Below are positions 36,061 to 48,949 of a DNA stretch of 64,000 nucleotides, in pieces. The DNA lies in NCBI GenBank assembly GCA_023101725.1, contig JALJCO010003034.1:35446-99445 (forward strand), in the 5' to 3' direction. Under the pieces are notes generated by a model. The model was not told the DNA's origin. It saw only the letters and a program-made list of their open reading frames with translations, and did not search any database. Source of the stretch: Atherinomorus stipes (lineage: Eukaryota; Chordata; Actinopteri; Atheriniformes; Atherinidae). The translations under genes were made by a program, and so were the position numbers. Position 1 is the stretch's first letter; each line of letters begins with the position of its first letter.

Positions 36061-37739
36061 TATTCGTTTGCTAGTAGGGGCCGCGGTGCTGCAACCAGTA
36101 GAGTTGAAAGGGCACGTGACATTTCGCAGTGCATTGTGGGGCTTCATGGGCAAGAGTTTTGGTTTACACAGCGCAGTGCTGCGAGACACAGACTCAAACT
36201 CGTGCAAAAATGGATGGAATTGGAGAGAATGTTGCAGTTGCACTGACTGCTACGTCTCTCTCCCGACTCCTTCTTCTCCGTGTAAATCTGGCGTTATCTG
36301 CAACTTTCTCTTCCATGTGTCCCAGATGCATCAACGGTCCGCAGTCTGGACGGTTTCATTCATTTCATACGCAGCTCTCCCACACGCCCATTATTATGTT
36401 TAAAATAAAGTCAGTTATAATGAGCTCTAAAAGTCAGTCTGCAACGAGTGAGGACACTCATATAAACCCAAAAGTGATCTATAAAAGGAGGAAAGAGAGT
36501 AAGAGTAGGCCTATGTCTGCACCTTTATGGGACGTAATCTCCATTCCGACATTCCTCCATCTGACGTGGGTCCCCATGTCACTACAGCAGACGGATTCCG
36601 CAACCTCGAAAACCAACTTTATAATCTGTTATCAAATCTCCTGAAACGGGAAATATCATCTCCTCCGCGTATTAATGTAACTGGTTTTGGTCTGAAACAT
36701 GCTAGATTCATGTCTGAATCTCAGGGATCTCTAACTGAAGCAGAAATACAGTCAGTCACCGGAGCGGAGTCTCCACAGAGCCGTGCATCTTCATGCACGC
36801 TGGCATCATATGCAACATTCATAACTGCAGTTACAGATATCAGTGACGGCGCTGCAGGTGACGCCTGAAGTCACTGACTAACTCCAGAGAAAACATGGGA
36901 ATGATGTCCAGTCTCCATGTTGGACAGGGAAGCACATTGACGCCTTACGCACGTCACACTAAACTCTTTACCTCCTGACGCCACGGGTCGTCCAGGATCA
37001 GTGAAATATTCAGAATGAAGCTGCATCATCCAGATTAACGAGCTCCATCAGAACTGCTTAAAATCTGATTTCAGAAGCTAAAACTTTGGTTTGGAAATTT
37101 ATCAAAGCACACAATTAAAGAAATCACCAGCGCACTCGCTCTCGACATAATTTAAAAACCAATACAAGACAAGTGAAGTAGCCCACCATTAATATATCTA
37201 AATCTTGTAGCTTCGTCTTCTTTTTTACATTTTAGATCAGTAATTTATTTGCCGTCATCGTATCCGTCTGGTATCCTCTTGTCTGTTTGTGTGCAAGCGC
37301 ACTGCAGTTTCATATGTGGAGGGTTTGTTGGGAAAACTATATTTAATTGTTTCATTTCTTGGCATTTTACCAAATTGTGTTGTGGCAGCAAATATTTATT
37401 CATCTGCAGAAGCTAAACGTCTCATCAGGGACTCTTCATCACTGTTGCAGTTCGGCACCGAGTCAGAGACTCTTTCATTAACACGTTTCCTTACATGGAA
37501 AGCCTTGTTAGAGCAGTGGGACGTTTGTGTGTCGGAATGGTGGGATGTCGGAATGCCAGCATGTAAGTGTCTCACGGCTGCTGTCCAGGGTCGGCCATTC
37601 AGCGCTTCTTTGTTAGCTCACATATCCGAGCTGCCTGGCTTTGCATTGGAAGAGTACCTGAGCGCTCTGCTGGGAAAAGGTCTGGCAGTCCAAGACTTCA
37701 TGATCCAGCACGATGGCACCATGTTTTAAACTTGTAACA
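36061..37739. other. Unassigned region with several mid-length frames
   Basis: Plus-strand frames at 36129-36644 (171 codons), 36527-36868 (113) and 37289-37729 (146) stand out from local background. None shows a domain I recognise. The last opens after a possible acceptor (GCACTGCAG near 37307) and has hydrophobic and Leu-rich stretches. It could be the end of a transposon-borne gene, but I cannot support a function. Confidence 0.25.
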
Positions 37740-37905
37740 AACTTGTAAATAAGAACAAAAAGAATGAGAGCAGTGCTACTTACAGCACCAAGGGAGCAGT
37801 TGGTGGGGGTTAAGGACCTTGCACACCTCAGTGGCGTGATGGGGACTCGAACATGGGTGCCAAAGCCCGTGACGTTATCACTAGGCCACCCACTCTGCCA
37901 TATGC
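37740..37905 (-). repeat. tRNA-derived SINE
   Basis: On the minus strand the head holds TGGCCTAGTGA (A box, 37878-37888) and GTTCGAGTCCC (B box, 37842-37852). Then come AAGGTCCTTAACCCCCACC and CAACTGCTCCCTTGG, a typical fish SINE body. It is not a functional tRNA gene because the arms do not pair well. Confidence 0.75.
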
Positions 37906-37916
37906 ATACTAACACT

Positions 37917-38170
37917 TTAAGCTTTCTTTTACTCTTACGAAGTACACTTTTAAGTATATGAAAAGTAATCTTCTAGGTATACTATTAGTGTACTTAAACT
38001 AAAACTTCAAGCTTACTTTTACTTTTAGGAAGTACACTTTAAAGTATACTTCTAGGTATACTGTTAGTTTACCCGTACTAAAACCTTTACTTTTTCTCTT
38101 ACAAAGTACACTTTTAAGTACACTTAAAGTATTCTTCTATGTATACTGTTAGTTTTCTAGCAGTAAACGT
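37917..38170. repeat. Imperfect tandem array (AAGTACACTTTTAAGTA units)
   Basis: Three diverged units of about 75-90 bp each contain AAGTACACTTTTAAGTA-like words and CTAGGTATACTGTTAGTTTAC. The words are themselves near-palindromic, so the array can fold. Confidence 0.75.
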
Positions 38171-40180
38171 CTCAATACCCTTTTATTTTAAGAAATAGTT
38201 GACCTAACCTTTTAAGTTTGCCATGAGTTTACTGATAATACACTTATAGTCCACCGTTTACTGTTTAAAAAATAAATTTTCAAATATACTGAAAATCACC
38301 GTATTACACTGCTGCACTTACAGGAAGTTACGGACTAGCTTTGACCGCTAACATGAGCTAACTCTACTGAGCTGGTATAACCACCGCCTCAAACACATGA
38401 CCAGATCATAACTGTCATCAGGGAGTGAACAGCTTGGTAGCTACATATACATTAGTAATTATCTCTGAATAATTTCATAAACATTACTTAAATCAGTACA
38501 ATACCACCTCCAATGCAGCAGGGATCGCCACCGCTTCGTTCACCGCCGTTATTCAGCTCTGAAAGCAGTTCGAAAGTCCCGCCTCTTCCTCCATGTTCAC
38601 AAGATGGCGTCAATTAGTGCGAGTAGTGTGCTTCATTCTGCACTGCATTTTTGGCCGTTGCTAGGGCAACATCCTGGTACTTTCAGTGCACTGAGTTTTC
38701 GCTTAAATGAAGCATGAATGCACTAGATAGATAGATAAGTTTATTGGTCTCATGCAAAGCTAAAACCAAGGTTCAAAACAGTGCAGTGAAATGCAAAAAA
38801 ACCGAACTCTCGACTGTACCAATGGAACAATAAAATTAAAGTAAAAATAAAAACTACACACTCAAAAATAGTGTTTGAAGTGCTCAAGTTTGAGACACGG
38901 ACAAAGGAGGTGGCTTAAGTTCAGGAGGTAGTAGAGTTGTGCATAAAGTCGGGTGAAAACAGTTCAATCCCACTCTAATCATTGGCAGTATGCAATACAC
39001 CTGTGAACAATCATCTGGCAGGGCATTCTGGCCCTGTCCCAATACCCGTGCTAAACCCTCTGGTCCTGTATGAAAGCCATTATGTTCATCTTCAGAAAGA
39101 GCTTCCCCAACTGTCATGATGCTAAAAATGTGTATCAGACTTCATACCGCAACTCTTAACCATGTTGCTTGGAAGCTGGGTTGGTATTGACCTTGTTAAG
39201 TGAAAAACTTATGAGCATACACTGATAATGAAATTACATGAGCTATAAAAGTTAGTTTTTTTATTTCTGTTCAAGCAAAACTGATTGTTTTCTAGCCCAT
39301 GTTGAGTCTTGAGGAAGTCTCACGGCAGGTAAATCCAATAACCCAGAAAGTCAATAACTTTCTGATTACTTTGGTGTGAAATCTGAAGAATAAAAATCAC
39401 CCTCGCGGCTGTACAGCTTTTTTTCTGGAGGGTATAAAGTAAACCAAATGAAAAAGGGATAAAGAGGTAAAGGGGTGAGACTCAACTCTACAAATGTCAA
39501 GAGGCTGTCGCTCATTGACAGCTTTTCAAACTTGAAGTTCAGGAGGATGACGAGTCATGCTGCTTAAGCACCTTTTGGCTGGCAACTGAGAGCAAGTTTT
39601 TAAAGTGAGGGAAGCGGTGCAAGGTTTTAGGGGGGAAAGAGTGAAATTGATAGGCCAGTAGCAAAATAATGGATTAGTCAGTAAGAAGGTACATCTACCC
39701 TTGAAAGATCCTCATCTAAAGTTGAAATGAAAGCAGAAACTTGCGATAAAAGCTATTGATTTTTGGACAAGAACAAGCTGATGAACAGAGCTGAGAAATT
39801 TTCAGGATCACTTCAGTGCACACATGATCAAATGGTATCAAAAAGCAATATGTTGTCTGAACTTCCTGACATGGGGAATAGAAAATGGATAAAACCCTTT
39901 GGAACCACCAAAGGCATATCTGTGGGCTGTTTGCCAGATAATTACTCTGCTGTTTAGTGCATTACACTTCTGAGTAGCCCAGCCTGAAAAGGTGGTGGGC
40001 TGCAACACTGCAGCGCCACAAATGGAGCATCGTGTTGCACCGTTGGGAATTCCAGCATCAACCCCAGCAATGGTCAGTAATTAGTATGACTCATACGCTG
40101 ATAAAGCTTTATACTATTCCACTATTCCACTATTCATTATATATATCTGTTTGCTTCCCCTTCAGCCCTGTCTTTAGATC
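38171..40180. other. No gene; LINE-tail-like patch
   Basis: 38724-38870 begins with GATA repeats and AAGTTTATTGGTCTCATGCA and looks like the 3-prime tail of a LINE. The remainder is unassigned. Confidence 0.35.
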
Positions 40181-40531
40181 CTTTAGAGCAGTGGTTTTCA
40201 AAGTGGGGGCCACCAGGGGGCACTTGGGGGTCCTCAGAAATCTGGGGAGAATCTAAGAAAAATCTTAAATAAGGGAAAAAGTACTAGGCCTATTTCAATT
40301 TCCTGATATAGAGCCTGCTTTGGCAGGGTAAATCTATTTCCAGTTACAGCGTTTTTGGTGCATCTTTGTCTTTTCTTCTTTCCATTCAAATTACTTCTCA
40401 TCCTTTCTTTTCTTAACCGTTTCCTTCCTCTTGTTCAGCAATGTTATGAATTTATGACTGAATGGTTCATGAAAAGTTTATGAATTTTATAATTCAAAAT
40501 TCAGTCATTAATAAGCTTTCAATAATATGAT

Positions 40532-41014
40532 TAGGGATGCACTCAACGTTTTCGGCCAAAAATGACCCAAAAGTGTAATTTTGGTTTTTGGCCGAAAGAC
40601 ATAAATCACTGAAACAACATGGCCGAAACTAGTGATGACGCGGCAAACAGATCATCCAGCATGCGACTTCTGCACTTTGTGTTTTTATGTGAGAACATAT
40701 TTAATTTCAGTCTTTCAGCAGCCAGTTAGTATCAGCCTGTATATTATTATGTGTTGTAATCAACCTAAATATTTTATTTTGAATTCTAATTTATATTGTG
40801 CATTGCTGAAATGTTAGTGGTGAATAAATATTTTGGCACTTTTGTATTTGATTTATTGCAATGCCTTGATTATAGTGAGGTTCGTACACATCATAGCTAA
40901 AATGCTATAGTTGTAATAATTTCTTTCGGTGTTACAATTTTTGATTTTCAGCCTTGATTTGCTCATTTTTTGTTTTCAGTTTTGGTCAAGAATTTTCATT
41001 TCGGTGCATTCCTA
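40532..41014. mobile_element. Nested hAT MITE
   Basis: The ends are TAGGGATGCACTCAACGTTT and the inverse of TAGGAATGCACCGAAATGAA. The flanks AATATGAT (40524-40531) and AAAATGAT (41015-41022) agree at 7 of 8 bases. Confidence 0.85.
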
Positions 41015-41338
41015 AAAATGATTAAATTCTGATTATAAAGAGAGAAGCCTTACATTCATAAAGCTCCTCTTGGCAAAGCAAATCTGTTCAACACAGCAAA
41101 GCAGCAAGACACCATCATCCTGCTGCTATGATCCTGGACAGGACAAGAAAGTTTAAAAAAAAACAGTTCAACTTCAAGTTTGGCGTGACGTCACAATCTC
41201 TGTCTGGCGGTTATCAAATGGCTACTCAAGCTAGCTAGCGCATGGAGAGGTTCTTGACAACAAATAGACAGAAGGAGCAGACCAACGGCCCTGCCATGGA
41301 GAACCCTGCAGCGAAAAACACTAACAAGTGGCCAACTA

Positions 41339-42051
41339 CGGTCGTTTTCACACATGTTTGGGTCGATCCAGGCGCTGCCGCAGCAGTGAAACAGTGACAA
41401 TGTCTCACATCTGCTTTTTAATCACCACGCCAAGCAGTCGCTCTACAGACTGGAGCGTCGTGTATCCATGGCAACCAGATTGAAGTAGACGTGTCCCAAC
41501 TGTAACGCGTGGTTGTGTTGTAAACAAAACACACGTGAATGGAGTGTGTTGAAGATGAGACACGGTTGCGTGTGGAAAACAATCTTGTCATGTACTGGAG
41601 GCGGCGGATTTCCAGACAAACCAGAGCAAGACGCAGATTGATTCTGTTGAACCGTGAAGTTCGGACCATACCAGATATTATGGGCGAACAGCAGGTAGCG
41701 GTGAGTTGTAAACATGAGCATTAACGCTTAGCCTGCTAGCCCTTGTTGGTAATTTGTCCAGTGTTTGTGAACGCCCCGTTGAAAAACATTAGTACTGTAG
41801 CTAGTAGACACAAGATGATACCAAACGTTACAGTTACATATGCCATAACCCTGTTATTTGTAACAACACTGTCAATAAGAAGGATATCCCAATAGTACCG
41901 CTGCCTACGGATACCTGTTTAGGTCAAAAAGGCGGAGTATCTGGGATTTAGGTCGAGCTAAAGTTGGTGCACGTTCACACATCACTCGCGCGCATTTCAG
42001 GTGCATTTCCCAGTTAGGTCGACCTAAATGGGTCCTGCGTGAAAATGACCG
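41339..42051. mobile_element. Nested terminal-repeat element (CGGTCGTTTTCACACA)
   Basis: The left end CGGTCGTTTTCACACATGTT pairs with the inverse right end CGGTCATTTTCACGCAGGAC. No target duplication is clear. On the plus strand 41539-41724 has an open frame that includes MYWRRRISRQTRARRRLILL, a basic segment that may be the first exon of the parental element's gene. The superfamily is not determined. Confidence 0.6.
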
Positions 42052-42248
42052 AAGAACCGAAAATATGATGTTGCATACATTAAGTGTGCTGCATCATAAT
42101 GCATAATGAACAAAAGCAAGAAAATACAGTGTAAAAGTTGATGTTTCTTATTTGTTGCATTGTCTGTAGGTTTGGGGGTCCCTGGCTAGAGGCTAATGTT
42201 GTGTAGGGGGCCTTCACATGGAAAAGCTTGGGAACCCCTGCTTTAGAG

Positions 42249-43110
42249 GTGTCCACAGAGGATGTCATGTCTGTCATCTGATTAAATGAGATTTGACAAA
42301 CTATTTAAAAAAATCCTATATGGCTTTTCTCCTAAAGTTGATTTCCTGTTGTGCCAAAAGCACAAAGAGAGCTCCACCAACCAGTTTGCAAAGATGTAAT
42401 GGAGTTTGCGTGAAATATGATCTTAATATTAAATCTAACAGCTCCCTCATTATTTTCACTCAGCCTTAACTGGCTGCTGTCGTCACCAGTCAGAACAGAG
42501 CCGTGAATGAAACCCTGGTTAAGCTCCACTAACCCTTTCTGATGAGTAGATGTCCGCGGCAGCCCAATAAGAGGGCGGCGGGAACTGGACCTGTCTGTGG
42601 TGAGAGTCTGATGAAACCAAATGAAATCAGCCGGTTGAAGTCAGGCACCGCATTTTAAGCACAGCTCCAGCAGCTCTGCCCCTTCATCCCATCATTCCCC
42701 GACACAAACACAGCAAAAGTCAGATGAGACTGCCAAGAAACGCTGGAAAAGTCATTTATCCACACCCTTTTTTGTATGTATTCAATTTGAACATGTCTGG
42801 AAGGAAATGGAGATTGAATTTATGAGTGCAGGAGAAAAGGAAGGAAGCAGCTGCAGTTCAGAACATCTTCTTGAAACTAAATATTTAGTTGCAAGATAAT
42901 CATGCATGGCACATTGTAAGATATCATAACATTCCGGGGTCAGGGCCAGTTTTAGTTATCATATAAAGACTGTGAATAGCCTGAGTCAATGGATGTATGA
43001 TGTTAGGCTTCAATCATGTCAAACACAGGACAAAACACACATGTAACACAAATGTCTAATGCCTGCCGCACACGAGAGCTTTCCGTAGTGTTGTTTGCAA
43101 TTCATCAATC
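42249..43110. other. No gene or repeat recognised
   Basis: No repeat ends or exon-like frames were seen. Confidence 0.3.
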
Positions 43111-43111
43111 C

Positions 43112-44310
43112 AGGGATGCATCACGATGGGTCATGTGACGATTTGGCATCGATTAATTTGCCGTGATGCTTTTCCACGGAAAACGAAACCATAAAAAAAG
43201 TAGAAGGAAGGAACCCCGCCGCCGCCCGGACAGTTTAACGAGTGACACACAACAAGAATGGCTACCCAAGCTCAGTGCTCCAGCTAAAGAGCCTGCAATA
43301 GCTTTGCCACCTGGGTATGGCTCCCACGTTTGGAAGTCGTTTTGGTTTCAGGAAAACTCGAACAAAACTTTGGACAAGAAGACATTAAAATTAAGTACCT
43401 TCGTAATACAACGAACATGCTACAGCACCTCAAGCGATTCCATCCCGGGACGGAGAATGCACCGCCGCCTGTCCCAGCACAACAGAGGACCATCTTTCAT
43501 ACAATCACTAAACTTCCCAGGAATTCGGAGAAAGCCCGTCGGATCACGCATGCAATAGGCCGATTCATTGGCACGGATTTGCAGCCTTATTCAGCGGCGA
43601 ACAGCAAGGCTTTCCGTAAAATACTGCGAGCCGCAGAGCCACGTTACAAATGCTCGCATCGCACCTGTTTTGCAATGAAGGAGGTCCTAAAAATCTACAA
43701 CGATGCTAAAGAGAAGGGAAATATTTGTTGGCTATTTGTTTGTGCAAGTTAGGTCTCTGTTATCTCGTCATTATGTCGTTAAGTGTTCTGGACTTAGAGG
43801 GTCTGTGTCAGTTGAACGTAATTGAAAAGCAAAGCCACCATTGTCATTTTCCTAACTTTGTTTTTAATATACTGTATGTCGTGTACATAGTCACTTACAC
43901 TACAAGCTTCAATAGACTAATCTGGGCAAACGCCGTCAGCAGACCGCCGTTGCTTAGGGTGACATTTCTGTACATGTGTAATTAGAACAGATGAAATTCG
44001 GGTTATTTTCTTATTAATATCGAGGAAATCTGGAAAGATGTGCACATTTCTTGGTTGTTGGAACAGCAGTGGAAAACTTTAGCGGAAGTACCGCGTGTCC
44101 TTGAATAAATAATCGAATTTATTCACAAATGTAGCATCAAATGAAGGAAAAAAAAATTTTTAGATGCAAAAAAGCATTAAAAATCGCAATAATCGTGATT
44201 ATTATGGTCTCAATAATCAAATTGAATCGACACATTATAAATCGCCATAATTGAAAAATCATGGGTCCCGTAATCGAATCGAATTGTGAAGTCATCTAGA
44301 CGGGGCAACA
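43112..44310 (+). pseudogene. Broken hAT transposase gene (ZBED type)
   Basis: Two overlapping plus frames read as one damaged gene. The first (43163-43558) has SHVWKSFWFQ. The second (43330-43752) has NTTNMLQHLKRFHP, the two halves of a BED zinc finger. It then has AIGRFIGTDLQPYSAANS and FRKILRAAEPRYKCSHR, the start of the hAT transposase core. The frame changes between the halves and the gene stops before the catalytic and dimerisation regions. The outer ends CAGGGATGCATCACGA and the inverse of TAGTGTTGCCCCG are diverged, and no target duplication is seen. Confidence 0.75.
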
Positions 44311-45933
44311 CTAGTTTTCTACCTCACGAGGCCTTGAGATGAAAATCAAACACGTTTGATATTTTTGATGTCCAACTGGACATCCTGATCTAGATGAAGA
44401 GACCAGGATGAGCTGCATGTGTGTCTGATGATTAGAAACACAACTGCTGCTGTAATAATGACAGAAGTCAGCAGCTGCTTGGTGGCTGGATTTGGACCTA
44501 ACGATCCACAGATACACCTGCACTCAGTCTGCTGTCTTTCTACAGAACTTCATGTATAATAGACATTGTTTACATAAACTTTATCATTTATATTTACTGT
44601 TTTCCAGAACCAAGATTAACTGAAACATTCAGAAATAGTTTAGTGATAAAATTAACTAATAATAGTGATGACTACATACATACAGTCGCAGTGATGATGA
44701 AGCTACACATCTGCAGCAGCTTCTAGATCAGCAGTCTGCAATCTGTGGGTCCACAGCTGTAAGTGGCTCTTTGGACCTTCCACAATGGCTCTCAATATCT
44801 CTGACTAAAGATAATAAAGAACCAGCTACTATTTTAAAATACTGGAATATACTAAAAAAGTAGCAGTAATAGTTATAGATATATGTTTCTTGTCATTAGC
44901 TTGGAGATTAGGGGTTTTTCCTATATTGTTTCCCACAAATAGACATTTTTATACAGTTGAGTCCAGTTGAAGACTGAAGGAAATGTATCTATCTTCTTTT
45001 TCCCCCCAAGTTTTTATTTAAAAACCTACAAGTAGAATTAAAACTAAATTCTTTCAAATGACAGCAGTTTTTCTAAAGCAAAGTTATTAAAAATTGTAAA
45101 CTGCATTTTTCCAAAAGACATGAAATCTGTGCTCTAAACTCAAGTTTAAAGCAAATATTTCTTATTCATGTTTAAAATCAGCTTGGAGAACCCGTTCTCT
45201 CCCAGTTTTAAGCTTTTCTCACTAAGATATTGCATTTGGGGAATGGAAGCTGCTGCTCTGCAGGAGAGACACAAAACTGCTTCCAAACCACTTTCCTTCC
45301 TTATTTTAGACACTAAACAATATGTTTGCAAAGATCTTTAGTGTCTAGAAGCAAACTAAAAAAAGAACCCCAAAACTTCTGACTTCTGATTTAACTTAAA
45401 TGCACCATTAGCCGAAACACACAAACATGGTCTCACAAGGCTTTACCAGCGATGTTTGAAACCTTGTGCTGGGACAGTGATGGTTTGATCAGTTTCACTA
45501 TGAAACTGGGGGAGACACGTTCCCTTCATCTCCAGCGCTCATGAACTAAGCTACAGTACGAAGCAGGCTAACAGTGGAAGGCAGCTAGCAGTTACAGCTG
45601 GACGGCAGGCAGCTGCATTTTATACACAATACTATTTAATATTATACAGTACAATGGCTGAGATGACTTACCTCTACACTGCGCTCTGTCTTTCCTACAT
45701 TTCCACCGTCGTAATGTTATTGCTGCGTGTTTTGTGTTGTTTACCCCCAGATCTGTGGAAAATTTACTTAAACACACCAGGAGTGGGCACCCTCGGCGCA
45801 TTTGTCGCCTTAGGCGATTGCCTAGGTCGCCTGTAGCAATCGCCGGCCCTGGGAATTCACCCAAAGTGTTGGAGACATGACCTTGACATCATGTAATTTT
45901 GCAATACAATAATACAACAAGACAAATTGTGTC
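44311..45933. other. No gene recognised; possible hAT end
   Basis: Near 45780-45850 GTCGCCTTAGGCGATTGCCT then GGCGACC-like palindromic sequence ends in GCCGGCCCTG, like one end of a hAT repeat. Nothing else was assigned. Confidence 0.3.
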
Positions 45934-45935
45934 TA

Positions 45936-46451
45936 CCGTATTTTCCGGACTATAAGTCGCACTTTTTTTCATAGTTTGGTTGCCCGTGCGACTTATAGTC
46001 CAGTGCGACTTATATACCAAAATATATACAATTTAACATATTATTAAGTATTAATTCATATTTAGTGACATGAGCCAAGGAGTAAATATCACCGTGTAAT
46101 GTCAAAAGAGGGTGCTCTAGGATTGTGACAACTATATTCTGCTCCAAGGGTAAAATCCCCAAAATAGCCTTATAAGAGGAGTTCATTTTGGAACAAATCC
46201 TCAAAAAACACATTTATTCTTCTTCGTTATGATGTTTATGATCATTTACAGGCATTAACTTTGGAATTGGATCGATTTTTTTCTAGCAGTAAGAAGTTGG
46301 ATAAGAAAAATCCCAAAATCACACTATTATAAATAAATAAATGCGACTTATAGTCCGGTGCGACTTGTATATGTTTTTTTTACTCTTCATTATGCATTTT
46401 TTGACTGATGCGACCTATACTCAGGAGCGACTTATAGTCCGGAAAATACGG
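45936..46451. mobile_element. TA-flanked palindromic MITE
   Basis: The ends CCGTATTTTCCGGACTATAA and its exact inverse are flanked by TA (45934-45935, 46452-46453). Words such as GCGACTTATAGTCC recur inside in both orientations. It is a mariner-mobilised type of MITE. Confidence 0.93.
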
Positions 46452-46453
46452 TA

Positions 46454-47045
46454 GTTAAAAGTAAAACATACTTGTATTCACGTAAATGTCTGATCGAACT
46501 GCAGCAGCAGCTAACAAGCTCTCCATGACATGACGTCAGTGACAGAACCTTCAGTCGGCATGGATAATAGCAGCGGTGGAAAACATGAAAGATGTTGAAT
46601 AAAACAGCTCGACTGGAACTGGTTTGTGTGGTGGGATCATCAGAAGAGTGTGATGACGCAGTTATGCTGCATTCACGTACTTGGCAAATATCTGACAACA
46701 GAATATCCTACTGCTAGCGCTGCTGGAGCCTCATTAGTGTTTCTAGAGTGAATTTGGGAAATAGCCCTCGTTTCTCCTGACTCTTAGTGGTTTATATAAG
46801 TGTCAATAATAAAAAGAAAATCAAATCAATGGATCACCAACGCCCCCCTTTTAAGAAAAAAACCCCCAGCGCCCCCCAATGGCCTCCCCTTGGGGGGCAG
46901 TACGTTGAGAAACACTAACATGGATCATCATGGATAATGTTTTCGTCTGTTAAACATGGAAATAATGGTCACAATCATCTTATCTGCACTTTAAAACATT
47001 TTAAACCCTCTTTTCTTTTGATTCAAACAAATGATTTCTTTATGT
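46454..47045. other. Intergenic with a hAT terminal fragment
   Basis: 46838-46915, read inversely, begins TAGTGTTTCTCAACGTACTG followed by CCCCCCAAGG, a hAT-style terminus without a located partner. There is no gene. Confidence 0.35.
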
Positions 47046-47297
47046 AAATCACACATTAATGCTCCTCTACAAAAAAACAAAAGCCTTGGGAAACTTTGTT
47101 TTCGCGCAAATTCCAACTAATGTAGTGACACGACAACATTTTGAAACTAAAAAAAGATTCAGTTTTAAAATTATGAAGAAGAGACGCTTTTCTCCTGAAC
47201 TCCATGTGAATTTATGGGAATATGAAGTTTTTATTAAGAAATAAGACACTAACATGGTTAAAACTCACCAAAGTCCATTTTTCATAATACGACCCCT
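47046..47297 (-). repeat. End of the TTAA / AGGGG repeat family
   Basis: Read on the minus strand from the TTAA at 47298-47301 it gives AGGGGTCGTATTATGAAAAA and TGGACTTTGGTGAGTTTTAA. It aligns with the family end at 17149. The left border is uncertain. Confidence 0.5.
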
Positions 47298-47813
47298 TTA
47301 ACTTGTTCTTAAATTTTGCATTTATTTAATTGTTTTTGGACTTTAAATTACCTTTTGAATGAATTGTGCTGTAAAAAAAAAAAAAAAAATGAACCATGCC
47401 CTGTCTACGATTGCTTTTTTTGGGTGAAGATTATTCACATCAAAAATGCTGTTTCACAAAGGAGAATTGTCCATTCAATGAACAGCTGTTAACCGCTATA
47501 ACCATGTTCAAGCAGGGGCCGTGTTTCGTGTTAAAAACGTGTCCCAGTAAGACAGAAATATTGCTGCAAAGCTGGAGTTAGACTTCCTTTACCAAACCAG
47601 GACATATTTGGGGGGTGGGGGGGGGGACAGTGCAAGTGACTGGCTATGTATTGACAATGTTTTTGTTTGTCCATAATCACCGAATGTCGTAGTTGGCATG
47701 TACAAGGGAAATAACAATGTCTCTCAGACGTCAGACGCCCTGCTGGGAATCCTCAGCTTGGCATCTCTGTAACAATAGCACCATCATTTCCAGTCCTCTA
47801 AAGCAGGGATTCT

Positions 47814-48796
47814 CAACCTTTGTCATGATGGGGCCCAATTTTTCAGTCCAAACTGGTCCAGGGTCCACATAACACTGTATTTGTGTAATGATGTCATTTT
47901 TGGTTTATTTATTTAATAACTAAAGCAAATCCACCTGCCTTTAACCGACTGAAGCTATAAAATGTGACGTGATAAACATGAATAACATAATATATTATGA
48001 AACCGTCACAAACACATTTATATCACACGTATAATTCATGGAATAAAATCAAGCAAAAATCACAATTAGGCTATAAACACAAAATCTACAACATTTTACC
48101 ACAAAAAGAGAAACAACAGAAAAAACTTATGGAAATTAATTTCAAAAAGAGATAAAATGGTGCAGTAATAGATCACATTGTAAATAAAAAGGCTCAATTT
48201 AAATAATATGTAAGAACCTGTATTTTATTTGTTTAGACAGGCCATTAAAGCACAAAATTTTTCTGAGAATCTTTTAAAGAACGTCCAAACATAACAGACA
48301 TTTTCTGCATCGATAGCTGATTTTCTCTTTTTTTTCTTAAAAATATTTTCTTTCCAACCAGTGTTAGATGTTTGTTTCTAGAAGCTTGAAGATTGCAGGC
48401 TTCAGGGCTCCCGTTAGCATTAGCATTGACGTTAGCATTAGCTTTAAAGCTAGCTTTAGCTGGTGCTCTGTCCAGACTTCTCAGCTCTGCTTTGTCATCT
48501 CCACTCACTAATCTGTATTTAATCTCTTTAGGGGCAGTTTGGGACCATTTTTGTATCAATTATTTTGTTTTAATTCCTCCTTATGCTTGCTACAAGCTAG
48601 CGGCTAGCTGAATGTCATTTTCTGCTTGTTTGTTGAACTCTGACAAATTAGTGCCACCAGGTGGGGAGAGGCTACATTACAACTCATCCAGTCATAAATA
48701 ACAGTGTACTCAGCCCTCGCCGCCCACATGTGGAAAAGGAACTTTTTTTCTCGGCCCTCTAGGTGGCGCTCGAGGCCCCAGCTTTGGCCACAGGCC
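47814..48796. mobile_element. hAT-type non-autonomous element, copy 2
   Basis: This is the same family as 973-2194. It starts CAGGGATTCTCAACCTTTGT and shares AATTTTTCAGTCCAAACTGG and ACATGTGGAAAAG. The interior 47990-48545 is present here but replaced in copy 1. The right terminus is diverged or lost. Confidence 0.7.
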
Positions 48797-48949
48797 AATC
48801 GTAGAGGGGATAAAGGAAAATGTGCGAGTTCCACCTGACTAAAATAATCATTTTATATCTTTGAATTTGAGACTTTCAAATGTAACTGCATTAAATATGA
48901 ACGTTTCACAATCAACAGTGGAGTATTATAAGATAAACATGGTGTAAAC

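Larger units (their letters stand above)
40189..42240. mobile_element. hAT element with two nested insertions
   Basis: The ends are CAGTGGTTTTCAAAGTGGGG and the inverse of CAGGGGTTCCCAAGCTTTTC. The perfect 8-bp duplication CTTTAGAG lies at 40181-40188 and 42241-42248. No transposase domain remains. Elements at 40532-41014 and 41339-42051 account for more than half its length. Confidence 0.92.

Noticed and set aside
37842..37888. tRNA gene on the minus strand
   Set aside because: A and B boxes are present but the arms do not pair as a tRNA, and a SINE body follows.
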